Numbered from the stretch's first letter, positions 1 to 10,732 are shown. The stretch is 12,520 bases of DNA from DASVEG01 sp035540495 (GCA_035540495.1 DATLGL010000041.1:1-12520), one strand, 5' to 3'. Notes: generated from the sequence alone by a model not told the origin. Made by a program: numbers and translations.

Positions 1-2175
<2,175 letters not shown>

Positions 2176-2179
2176 CTAC

Positions 2180-5770
<3,591 letters not shown>

Positions 5771-5776
5771 GGCTTA

Positions 5777-5782
5777 CTCCTC
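5777..5782 (-). promoter_or_regulatory. Ribosome-binding site that fixes the rpoB TTG start
   Basis: The sequence GAGGAG sits 6 nt before the TTG start of rpoB. Together with the in-frame TAA at 5776-5774 it decides the start codon. Confidence 0.8.
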
Positions 5783-5872
5783 GCGAGCAGAGAGGGTGAG
5801 GGCCGCCGGGGCGCGCGTCAGCAGCACGAAGTGAAGCAGGGAGGCGCTGGGGACCCGCATCGGCAACTGCCC

Positions 5873-5901
5873 AGCGTACGACACCACGCGGAGAAAGACA
5901 A
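5873..5901 (-). promoter_or_regulatory. Candidate proximal rpoB promoter
   Basis: On the minus strand a -35-like TTGTCT (5901-5896) is separated by 17 nt from a -10-like TACGCT (5878-5873). The -10 fits the actinobacterial TAnnnT pattern. Transcription would begin near 5866, leaving a leader of about 95 nt before rpoB. This is pattern matching only. Confidence 0.35.
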
Positions 5902-5920
5902 CCCCTCGATCCGCGGGTTG
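5899..5920 (-). other. Small hairpin in the rplL-rpoB gap
   Basis: A 6-bp inverted repeat (CAACCC/GGGTTG, 10-nt loop) is followed on the minus strand by the pyrimidine run TCTTTCT. It overlaps the expected start of the distal candidate promoter, so it could only act on transcripts arriving from rplL. It may be a weak attenuator or chance. Confidence 0.25.
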
Positions 5921-5925
5921 GGGTC

Positions 5926-5955
5926 AGGGTAAGGGAATCGACGGTCTCAGGTCAA
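5926..5955 (-). promoter_or_regulatory. Candidate distal rpoB promoter
   Basis: A -35-like TTGACC (5955-5950) and a -10-like TACCCT (5931-5926) are separated by 18 nt. The predicted start is the A near 5919, leaving a leader of about 150 nt. The -10 is identical to that of the candidate rplJ promoter and the -35 differs at one base, which raises confidence that both are real housekeeping promoters. Confidence 0.5.
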
Positions 5956-5994
5956 GGATCTGTTTCGATCATCGGCCCCGCATCGCGGACGCGG

Positions 5995-6025
5995 CACGGC
6001 CCGCCGTTGTTCGCGGCGGGCCGTG
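5995..6025 (-). terminator. Strong GC hairpin after rplL (attenuator, partial terminator or processing site)
   Basis: A perfect 12-bp inverted repeat (CACGGCCCGCCG with CGGCGGGCCGTG, 7-nt loop) begins 29 nt after the rplL stop codon. No T-run follows on the minus strand, so it is not a textbook intrinsic terminator. The rplL-rpoB gap in E. coli is known to hold an attenuator and an RNase III site that lower rpoBC expression relative to the ribosomal genes. The same position and strength here suggest a similar job, but that is inference. Confidence 0.55.
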
Positions 6026-6035
6026 GACGTGCGTT

Positions 6036-6049
6036 GCAGCCGAGGCTGC
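6036..6049 (-). other. Small stem-loop directly after rplL
   Basis: A 5-bp stem (GCAGC/GCTGC) with a 4-nt loop lies 5 nt past the rplL stop and just before the 12-bp hairpin, giving two hairpins in tandem. It may protect the rplL 3' end or assist termination. Confidence 0.35.
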
Positions 6050-6054
6050 GTGGA

Positions 6055-6441
6055 CTACTTGAGCTCGACGGTGGCGCCGGCGCCTTCGAGCTGCGCCTTG
6101 GCCTTCTCGGCGTCGTCCTTCGACACCTTCTCGAGGACGGGCTTGGGAGCGCCGTCGACCAGGTCCTTCGCCTCCTTGAGGCCGAGGTTCGTGAGGGCAC
6201 GGACCTCCTTGATGACCTGGATCTTCTTGTCGCCTGCGGCCGCGAGGATGACGTCGAACTCGTCCTTCTCCTCTTCGGCCGGAGCGGCGTCGCCGCCACC
6301 ACCGGCGGCGGGACCGGCGGCCACAGCGACGGGCGCGGCTGCGGTGACGCCGAACTTCTCCTCGAAGTCCTTGAGGAGCTCGCTCAGCTCGAGGACCGTC
6401 ATGTTGGCGATCGCGTCGAGGATCTCTTCCTTGGTTGCCAT
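6055..6441 (-). CDS. rplL: Large-subunit ribosomal protein bL12 (L7/L12)
   Basis: The multicopy stalk protein of the 50S subunit, which recruits and stimulates translational GTPases such as EF-Tu and EF-G. At 128 residues it is of usual length. The N-terminal dimerisation and L10-binding domain covers residues 1-32 (MATKEEILDAIANMTVLELS). A flexible Ala/Gly/Pro-rich hinge with the run GGGG follows at about 33-58, then the globular C-terminal domain at 60-128 with the factor-binding KEVRALTNLGLKEAKDLVD helices. The ATG start at 6441 is preceded by a clear Shine-Dalgarno (GGAGAAGGA). It lies 20 nt downstream of the rplJ stop in the same transcript, the usual pair. Tandem hairpins after it probably set how much transcription continues into rpoBC. 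Confidence 0.98.
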   Translation of the reverse strand: MATKEEILDAIANMTVLELSELLKDFEEKFGVTAAAPVAVAAGPAAGGGGDAAPAEEEKDEFDVILAAAGDKKIQVIKEVRALTNLGLKEAKDLVDGAPKPVLEKVSKDDAEKAKAQLEGAGATVELK

Positions 6442-6461
6442 TTCCTTCTCCTGCGAATGAG

Positions 6462-7202
6462 TTACTCGGGGGTGTCCGGGCTGTCCGGGGAATCCGGGGA
6501 GTCCGGCGAATCGGGGCTGTCAGGGCTGTCGGGGCTGTCGGGCGAGCCGGCGTCGGCCGTCTCACCAGCGCCTTCGGCGGCGGCGGCATCGGCGGCCTCC
6601 TCGCCGACCGTCGTGGGCTCCGCTTCCGGAGTCTCACCACCGTCGGACGGGGTTTCGGAGCTCGCTGCTCCGCCCGCGCCTCCCTGATCGATGAGGGCCT
6701 TGAGGCCGTAGGCCATGTTGCGGGGCAGAGCCTGGAGCAGACCGGCGAACTGCTGCATGGGAGCAGCCATGAGTCCGGCCAGCCGGGCGAGGAGCACCTC
6801 GCGGGGCGGGATGTCGGCGAGGGCCGCCGCATCAGCCGCGGAGAGCACGCTCTCGCCGAGCACGCCGCCCTTCACCACCAGGTTGGGGTTCGTGCGGGCG
6901 TAGTCGCGCAGCGCCTTGGCGACGCCTACCGCGTCACCTTCGACGAAGGCGATGGCGGTGGGGCCGACCAGGGACTGCTCGAGCTCGTCCAGACCGAGAT
7001 CGCGCACGGCGAACCGGACCAGCGTGTTCTTGTAGATCCGGTACTCGCCGCCCTGTTCGCGCAGCGTCCGCCGGAGGGCGGAGATCTGACCGACGGTCAG
7101 CCCCCGGTACTCCGTGAGGATCGCGGCCTGCGCGTTCTGCAGCTTCTCGCGAACCTCGTCGACGACCGCGACCTTCTCGGGCCTCGGGTTGTCAGTGGGC
7201 AA
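6462..7202 (-). CDS. rplJ: Large-subunit ribosomal protein uL10 with a long acidic SPD-repeat tail
   Basis: L10 anchors the L12 dimers to 23S rRNA at the base of the stalk. Residues 1-172 are a normal L10: the RNA-binding globular domain including LTEYRGLTVGQISALRR, then the long L12-binding helix from about residue 133. The protein does not stop at the usual 165-180 residues but continues to 246. The tail is rich in Ala, Glu, Thr and Gly and ends in eight SPD triplets and one TPE (220-246). The start is TTG at 7202-7200. An in-frame TGA two codons upstream excludes a longer protein, and a near-perfect Shine-Dalgarno (7211-7219) lies 8 nt upstream. A nearby ATG at 7209 is out of frame. The leader folds into an L10-leader-like element and an RBS-masking hairpin, so the operon is probably autoregulated. 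Confidence 0.97.
   Translation of the reverse strand: MPTDNPRPEKVAVVDEVREKLQNAQAAILTEYRGLTVGQISALRRTLREQGGEYRIYKNTLVRFAVRDLGLDELEQSLVGPTAIAFVEGDAVGVAKALRDYARTNPNLVVKGGVLGESVLSAADAAALADIPPREVLLARLAGLMAAPMQQFAGLLQALPRNMAYGLKALIDQGGAGGAASSETPSDGGETPEAEPTTVGEEAADAAAAEGAGETADAGSPDSPDSPDSPDSPDSPDSPDSPDTPE
6465..6545 (-). repeat. 9-bp coding tandem repeat, nine units (Ser-Pro-Asp)
   Basis: Nine tandem 9-nt units at the 3' end of rplJ encode eight SPD triplets followed by TPE and the stop codon. The amino acids are perfectly repeated, yet the codons vary: Ser is TCG, AGC or TCC, Pro is CCC, CCG or CCT, and Asp is GAC or GAT. That pattern suggests an older repeat held at the protein level rather than a fresh slippage product. 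Confidence 0.95.
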
Positions 7203-7210
7203 GTGTCATT

Positions 7211-7219
7211 CACCTCCTT
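7211..7219 (-). promoter_or_regulatory. rplJ ribosome-binding site, choosing a TTG start
   Basis: AAGGAGGTG on the minus strand lies 8 nt before the TTG start of rplJ. An ATG only 1 nt after it (7209-7207) would give a 5-residue peptide in another frame and is too close to the Shine-Dalgarno. The site is also the 3' arm of a stable hairpin. Confidence 0.85.
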
Positions 7220-7267
7220 CGTTGCGGTCGGGCTCGCGCGGAGCCCCGATCGCGAACGAACGGAGGT
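7212..7267 (-). promoter_or_regulatory. RBS-sequestering hairpin upstream of rplJ
   Basis: On the minus-strand RNA the arm at 7267-7255 (ACCTCC, bulged G, TTCGTT) is complementary to AACGAAGGAGGT at 7223-7212, which contains the rplJ Shine-Dalgarno. Inside it a second paired segment (GGGCTC/GAGCCC, 7241-7246 with 7230-7235, loop CGCGC) continues the helix. Nearly all of the 56 nt can pair in one long hairpin that hides the ribosome-binding site. It lies just downstream of the L10-leader-like fold, which suggests that the two communicate. Confidence 0.7.
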
Positions 7268-7270
7268 CCA

Positions 7271-7340
7271 CCTGCTCAGGCGGCCAAGGGAGCCATTACC
7301 GACCGAGGGAACGGTCGACCTGAGGTCTTCGGCGAGCAGG
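7271..7340 (-). ncRNA. L10 leader (autoregulatory L10/L12-binding element)
   Basis: The minus-strand RNA contains CCGAAGAC followed by CTCAGG (7324-7319), which pairs with CCTGAG (7280-7275). An outer CCTGCTC (7340-7334) can pair with GAGCAGG (7277-7271), sharing three bases with the inner helix. An internal hairpin GACCG/CGGTC spans 7301-7316. From memory, the unpaired CCGAAGAC box before an AGG helix matches the bacterial L10 leader family that binds the L10-L12 complex. Its position about 70 nt before rplJ fits. A covariance-model search was not possible here. Confidence 0.7.
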
Positions 7341-7358
7341 AAAAATGGTTGTGGCGAC

Positions 7359-7387
7359 AGGGTACCGGAGCGATCCGCCGAGGTCAC
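7359..7387 (-). promoter_or_regulatory. Candidate rplJL promoter
   Basis: A -35-like GTGACC (7387-7382) and a -10-like TACCCT (7364-7359) are separated by 17 nt on the minus strand. The start would be the A near 7352, giving a leader of about 150 nt that contains the L10-leader fold. A promoter is needed here because the plus-strand gene upstream prevents read-through from rplKA. Confidence 0.55.
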
Positions 7388-7414
7388 AGCCGAGATCGCG
7401 CCCGAGGTCGCAGG
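7379..7414. repeat. Three 12-bp imperfect direct repeats upstream of the rplJ promoter
   Basis: Units at 7379-7390, 7391-7402 and 7403-7414 share the form CGAGRTCRCRSS on the plus strand. They abut and overlap the candidate -35 of the rplJ promoter. Read as protein from the plus strand they give an unlikely Arg/Ser/Pro string, which argues that they are DNA-level sites. Confidence 0.6.
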
Positions 7415-7417
7415 CGA

Positions 7418-7438
7418 ATTGGTACTTGCGCGACCAAT
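7418..7438. promoter_or_regulatory. Inverted repeat, operator-like
   Basis: ATTGGT and ACCAAT form perfect 6-bp arms around a 9-nt centre, 23 bp upstream of the preferred start of the plus-strand gene. The size and symmetry suit a dimeric regulator. No regulator gene is adjacent. Confidence 0.35.
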
Positions 7439-7461
7439 CGGACGGCGCGACCGTGGCGGTC

Positions 7462-8217
7462 ATGGCGGGAACCATCGAGAACACCACCTTCATCGATTCC
7501 GGCACGGAGCAGCTGCCGAGGGTCACCACGGGCCGCTTCGGGATGATTGCGGCGACGCCCGACGACCTCCCAGCGATGCAGGAGGCGGCGCGGCGGGCCG
7601 CGACTGCCCTCACCCAGTCCGGCTCGGCTGCCTTCGCGAAGAGCTGGCTCGGGTTCCGGATGTCGGACACGCCTCGTGGGATGCCCGAGTTCTCGATGGT
7701 CGCGGTGTCGGCGTTGGCCGCCGATCGCGACGAGCTGACGTCCGCATGGGCCGAGGCCACGACCGATCTCGTAGGTCCGGAGCGCTACGACGTCGAGGTC
7801 GAGCCGGTCCGGGCGACGGGCGCCGGATGGGGTGTCACCGTCGACAGCACCGCGATACGACCGCTGGGACCCGACGAGCCCGTCATGACCGTCATCACCG
7901 GCGACGTCTATCCCGAACACCTGGAGGCGTTCGTCGCCGCCGCTGCACCGGCCGTCGCACAGGCGTACGCGGATCCGGCCTACCTCGGCGGATGCGGCCT
8001 CGTCTCCGATCGCATGGTCGACATCACGTCGGTTTCGTGCTGGACCTCGGCGCAGGCGTCACGGGCGTACGCCTACCGCGCGGGCGCCCACCGCTCGGCC
8101 AAGGACGTCGACGAGGCCAACGGCTGGCACGACCTGCCGACCGCCTTCTTCGTCACCTACCGCGTGTTGTCCTCGAGCGGCACGCTGCTCGGCATCGACC
8201 CGTTCGCCCGAGCCTGA
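7462..8217 (+). CDS. Uncharacterised protein with antibiotic-biosynthesis-monooxygenase-like (CrtA-like) C-terminal region
   Basis: The only plus-strand gene, about 251 residues, soluble, with no signal peptide or membrane segment. The second half reads as a dimeric alpha+beta-barrel (ABM superfamily) domain. The stretch SVSCWTSAQASRAYAYR, then AHRSA, then NGWHDLPTAFFVTYRVL recalls spheroidene-monooxygenase-like and DUF3291 proteins. The first half may be a diverged copy of the same fold. The substrate is unknown, and these folds can bind heme or small aromatic and isoprenoid compounds. I prefer the ATG at 7462. Earlier in-frame starts at 7345 (ATG) and 7351 (GTG) would add an Arg/Ser/Pro-rich string with rarer codons across the rplJ promoter. 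The Shine-Dalgarno at 7462 is weak, so the start is uncertain. It converges on rplA with 6 nt between stops. Confidence 0.8.
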   Translation: MAGTIENTTFIDSGTEQLPRVTTGRFGMIAATPDDLPAMQEAARRAATALTQSGSAAFAKSWLGFRMSDTPRGMPEFSMVAVSALAADRDELTSAWAEATTDLVGPERYDVEVEPVRATGAGWGVTVDSTAIRPLGPDEPVMTVITGDVYPEHLEAFVAAAAPAVAQAYADPAYLGGCGLVSDRMVDITSVSCWTSAQASRAYAYRAGAHRSAKDVDEANGWHDLPTAFFVTYRVLSSSGTLLGIDPFARA

Positions 8218-8237
8218 CAGGCGCTACGCGGCGCCTG
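8218..8237. terminator. Bidirectional hairpin at the convergent gene ends
   Basis: CAGGCGC and GCGCCTG form a perfect 7-bp stem with a 6-nt loop. It starts at the base after the plus-strand stop codon and includes the rplA stop codon. It can form in transcripts from either direction. No U-run follows, so terminator strength is uncertain. Confidence 0.5.
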
Positions 8238-8943
8238 CCGCCTCTTCGTCGGTGACGCGGACTCGAGCCGGATCGATCTTCACGCCAGGGCCCATCGTCG
8301 ACGACACCGTGACCGACCGGATGTAGCGGCCCTTGGCCGCCGCCGGCTTCGCCCGCTGGAGCTCGTCGAGGACGGCCCGGAAGTTGTCGAGCAGCGCCTT
8401 GCGGTCGAACGAGACCTTGCCGATCGGCACGTGCACGTTGCCGTAGCGGTCGGTGCGGTACTCGACGCGGCCGCCCTTGACCTCGCTCACCGCCTTGCCG
8501 ACGTCGGGAGTGACGGTGCCGGACTTCGGGTTCGGCATGAGGTTGCGAGGGCCGAGGATCCGCCCGACGCGGCCGACGAGGGCCATCATGTCGGGCGTCG
8601 CGATCGACACGTCCCAGTCGAGGTCACCGTTCTGCACCCGCTCGACGAGGTCGTCGGCGCCCACGATGTCGGCGCCCGCCGCGCGGGCCTCCTCGGCCGC
8701 CGGACCCGCGGCGAACACCGCGACGCGCACGGTCTTGCCGGTGCCCGCAGGCAGGGTGACGGTGCCGCGCACGATCTGGTCGGCCTTGCGGGGGTCGACG
8801 CCGAGTCGGGTGGCGAGCTCGACCGTCTCGTCGAACTTCGCCGGAGCGAGCGACTTCACGAGGTCGAGCGCCTCGGGGACGGCGTGGAACGCCTGGCGGT
8901 CGAAGCGCTTCGCGGCGTCGTTGTACTTCTTGCCTCGCTGCAT
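8224..8943 (-). CDS. rplA: Large-subunit ribosomal protein uL1
   Basis: L1 forms the mobile L1 stalk next to the E site, helps eject deacylated tRNA, and in many bacteria represses its own operon by binding the mRNA. At 239 residues it has the usual length. Recognisable segments are the N-terminal MQRGKKYNDAAKRFD, the strand VRVAVFAAG, the conserved VGRVGRILGPRNLMPNPKSGT region (about residues 123-143) that contacts rRNA, and a C-terminal VKIDPARV. The ATG at 8943 is preceded by GAGGGAG with a 6-nt spacer. It follows rplK by 77 nt on the same strand. Its end runs into the convergent plus-strand gene, so rplA is probably the last gene of the transcript from trnW. Confidence 0.98.
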   Translation of the reverse strand: MQRGKKYNDAAKRFDRQAFHAVPEALDLVKSLAPAKFDETVELATRLGVDPRKADQIVRGTVTLPAGTGKTVRVAVFAAGPAAEEARAAGADIVGADDLVERVQNGDLDWDVSIATPDMMALVGRVGRILGPRNLMPNPKSGTVTPDVGKAVSEVKGGRVEYRTDRYGNVHVPIGKVSFDRKALLDNFRAVLDELQRAKPAAAKGRYIRSVTVSSTMGPGVKIDPARVRVTDEEAAGAA

Positions 8944-8962
8944 GGACAGCTCCCTCAGTGGT

Positions 8963-8974
8963 TCGGCCGGCCGA
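8963..8974. other. 12-bp perfect palindrome between rplK and rplA
   Basis: TCGGCCGGCCGA is fully self-complementary and lies 19 bp upstream of rplA in the 77-nt gap. In RNA it would give only a very small loop. In this GC-rich background it could be chance. Confidence 0.4.
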
Positions 8975-9020
8975 GCGAGGTGGTCTCGGTCGCGGCGGTG
9001 GTTGGTCGTGGTGTCAGCGA

Positions 9021-9446
9021 CTAGCTGACGGTGATGCCCATCGAGCGCGCCGTGCCGCGCACCTGCGCCTTGGCCGCTTCGATGTCGTTCGCGTTGAGGT
9101 CGGGCATCTTCGTCCGGGCGATCTCCTCGAGCTGTGCCTCGGTGATCGAGCCCGCGCTCTCCTTGCCCGTGGTCTTCGCGCCCTTGTCGATGCCGGCGGC
9201 CTGGCGGAGCAGGGCCGGCGTCGGCGGGGTCTTGAGGACGAAGGTGAACGTCCGGTCTTCGTAGATGGTGATCTCGACCGGGATGATCTGGCCTCGCTGG
9301 CCCTCCGTCTGGGCGTTGTACTGCTTGACGAAGTCCATGGTCGCGACGCCATGGGGGCCGAGCGCGGTACCGACCGGCGGCGCGGCAGTTGCCGCCCCGG
9401 CGGGCAGCTGGATCTTCACGATGGCGACGACGCGCTTCTTGGCCAT
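9021..9446 (-). CDS. rplK: Large-subunit ribosomal protein uL11
   Basis: L11 binds the GTPase-associated region of 23S rRNA, at the base of the L10-L12 stalk, and is needed for RelA-dependent sensing of uncharged tRNA. The 141 residues match the family. The N-terminal domain carries the proline-rich PPVGTALGPHG loop (about residues 23-33), part of the thiostrepton contact surface. The C-terminal rRNA-binding domain contains SAGSITEAQLEEIARTK and ends in RSMGITVS. The ATG start at 9446 (MAKKRVVAIVKIQLPAG) is conserved, with a GAGG motif about 11 nt upstream. It lies 42 nt after nusG and 77 nt before rplA, in the usual order secE-nusG-rplK-rplA. Confidence 0.98.
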   Translation of the reverse strand: MAKKRVVAIVKIQLPAGAATAAPPVGTALGPHGVATMDFVKQYNAQTEGQRGQIIPVEITIYEDRTFTFVLKTPPTPALLRQAAGIDKGAKTTGKESAGSITEAQLEEIARTKMPDLNANDIEAAKAQVRGTARSMGITVS

Positions 9447-9488
9447 GACAGGTCAGTCCTCAGGGAAAAACGGGAACGAGAAAGGCTA

Positions 9489-10262
9489 CTAGAGCTTGGC
9501 GACTTCGTCGAAGCCGAGCTCGACCGGCGTCTCCCGGCCGAAGATGTTGACGAGGACCTTGAGCCGGAGCTGGTCTTCGTTGATCTCGGCCACGGTACCG
9601 GTGAAGTCGGCGAACGGGCCCTGCTTGACCCGGACCGTCTCGCCCTCGCTGTACAGCGTCTGCGGGCGGGTCTTCTTCGGCGTGGCCTCCCCACCGACGC
9701 CCTCGTCCTTCACCGCGAGGAACGTCTCGACGTCGCGGCGGCTGAGGGGCGTGGGCTTCGCGCCGGTGCCGACGAAGCCGGTGACGCCGGGGGTGTTGCG
9801 GATGTGGAACCAGACGTTCTCGTCCATGTCGGCGCGGACGAGCAGGTAGCCCGGGAACATCTTCTTCTGGACGACGACGCGCTTGCCGTTCTTGAAGTCG
9901 ATGACGTCTTCCATCGGGATGACGACCTCGAAGACCTTGTCCTCCATGTTCAGGGAGGCGCTCATCGAGGCCATGTTCTGCTTGACCTTGTTCTCGTAGC
10001 CGGCGTAGGTGTGCACGACGTACCACGCGCCCGGACGGTCGTACGGGCTCTGCTGCGGTGCAGCCTCCTCGTCGTCCTCCTCGTCGCCGTCGCCGTCGTC
10101 GTCGGTGACGAGGTCGGCCAACTCGTCGAGATCAGCGGCGGCGGTGTCTTCGAGGACCGCGTCGGTCTCGGTGATGTCGTCGCCCGCTTCGGTCACCGGC
10201 GGCGGCGCGTCGGCGGTCACGGCGTCGTCGGAGAAGTCGTCTGCTGCTGCAAGGTCGCTCAT
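9489..10262 (-). CDS. nusG: Transcription termination/antitermination protein NusG, with an acidic N-terminal extension
   Basis: NusG binds the RNA polymerase clamp and links it to Rho or to ribosomal protein S10. The protein is 257 residues against about 181 in E. coli. The NGN domain starts near residue 78 (GAWYVVHTYAGYENKVKQNM) and includes the conserved FPGYLLVRADM (136-146). The KOW domain is at about 205-250 (EGETVRVKQGPFADFTGTV). Residues 1-75 are an extra acidic, low-complexity segment with an Asp/Glu run at 54-66; actinobacterial NusG proteins often carry such extensions. The ATG at 10262 is chosen because it lies 2 nt past the secE stop (TGACCATG). A longer frame upstream would run through secE in another frame with implausible composition. 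No clear Shine-Dalgarno is visible, so coupling to secE is likely. Confidence 0.96.
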   Translation of the reverse strand: MSDLAAADDFSDDAVTADAPPPVTEAGDDITETDAVLEDTAAADLDELADLVTDDDGDGDEEDDEEAAPQQSPYDRPGAWYVVHTYAGYENKVKQNMASMSASLNMEDKVFEVVIPMEDVIDFKNGKRVVVQKKMFPGYLLVRADMDENVWFHIRNTPGVTGFVGTGAKPTPLSRRDVETFLAVKDEGVGGEATPKKTRPQTLYSEGETVRVKQGPFADFTGTVAEINEDQLRLKVLVNIFGRETPVELGFDEVAKL

Positions 10263-10264
10263 GG

Positions 10265-10588
10265 TCACTGGCCCGGGGTCTCGAAGAGGAAGAGGACCGA
10301 CTTCGCGAAGGCGAAGTCGAGGAGGAACACGAGGCCGACCAGGATGATCAGGGTGACCAGGACGATGCCGGAGTAGTTGATGACCTCGGCTCGGCTGGGC
10401 CACGCGACGCGCCGCAGCTCGCCGCGCACCTCCTTGACGAACGTGCCGGGCGACGTGCGCTCACGCTTCTGCGTGGCACGGTTGCGGGCGGCCTGAGCCT
10501 GCGCCTTCCGGTCGACCGCGGGCGTGCCCTCAGAGGTCATCTGCCCCTGACGCTGCAGCATCCGCTTGGTCTGTCGGTTCATCGCCAC
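10265..10588 (-). CDS. secE: Preprotein translocase subunit SecE
   Basis: SecE clamps the SecY channel in the inner membrane. The protein has 107 residues and a single predicted membrane segment at about 69-92 (YSGIVLVTLIILVGLVFLLD). This is preceded by the conserved amphipathic region FVKEVRGELRRVAWPSRAEV (50-69), the family signature. The first 48 residues are basic and low in complexity. The single membrane span is the usual form outside enterobacteria. The start is taken as GTG at 10588, with GGGAG 9 nt upstream; an ATG two codons later (10582) is a less well spaced alternative. It lies 40 nt downstream of tRNA-Trp and 2 nt upstream of nusG, so all three are likely cotranscribed. Confidence 0.95.
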   Translation of the reverse strand: MAMNRQTKRMLQRQGQMTSEGTPAVDRKAQAQAARNRATQKRERTSPGTFVKEVRGELRRVAWPSRAEVINYSGIVLVTLIILVGLVFLLDFAFAKSVLFLFETPGQ

Positions 10589-10628
10589 GAAGGCACGCTC
10601 CCGGGTTCGTCCGTGTTCTCGCGAGTCG

Positions 10629-10701
10629 CAGGGCAGGAGGGACTCGAACCCCCAACCGCCGGTTTTGGAGACCGGTGCTCTGCCAATTGAGCCACTGCCC
10701 T
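10629..10701 (-). tRNA. tRNA-Trp (anticodon CCA)
   Basis: A complete 73-nt cloverleaf on the minus strand. The acceptor arms AGGGCAG and CTGCCCT pair over 7 bp with discriminator G. The D stem is GCTC/GAGC, the anticodon stem CCGGT/ACCGG with loop CTCCAAA (anticodon CCA), and the T arm is GGGGG-TTCGAGT-CCCTC with one G-U pair. The 3' CCA is not encoded, so it must be added after transcription. Position directly upstream of secE is common in actinobacteria. Confidence 0.97.
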
Positions 10702-10706
10702 GTGCG

Positions 10707-10732
10707 CCCCATCTCGGGGGGCCGGGATGGGG
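10707..10732 (-). other. Stem-loop just upstream of tRNA-Trp
   Basis: CCCCATC and GATGGGG form a perfect 7-bp stem with a 12-nt loop, ending 5 nt before the mature tRNA 5' end. It may act in 5' processing or help the tRNA precursor fold. Function is inferred. Confidence 0.45.

Noticed and set aside
7192..7209. A short upstream frame (ATG ACA CTT GCC CAC TGA) overlapping the rplJ start.
   Set aside because: The ATG is only 1-2 nt from the Shine-Dalgarno, which is too close, and the peptide would have five residues. The TTG in the rplJ frame has correct spacing.
7308..7334. A GGAAC box as an ECF-type promoter for the plus-strand gene, which would link it to the sigma factor in this window.
   Set aside because: The downstream sequence at the right spacing (CGGCG) does not resemble a usual ECF -10, and the box lies inside the L10-leader helices.
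7345..7461. N-terminal extension of the plus-strand gene to ATG 7345 or GTG 7351.
   Set aside because: The extra residues are an Arg/Ser/Pro-rich string with codons unlike the rest of the gene, and the DNA is better explained by the rplJ promoter, 12-bp repeats and inverted repeat. It cannot be fully excluded.
10263..10403. A longer NusG starting at 10403.
   Set aside because: The added 47 residues come from reading secE in another frame and have implausible composition. The ATG just after the secE stop fits the operon.
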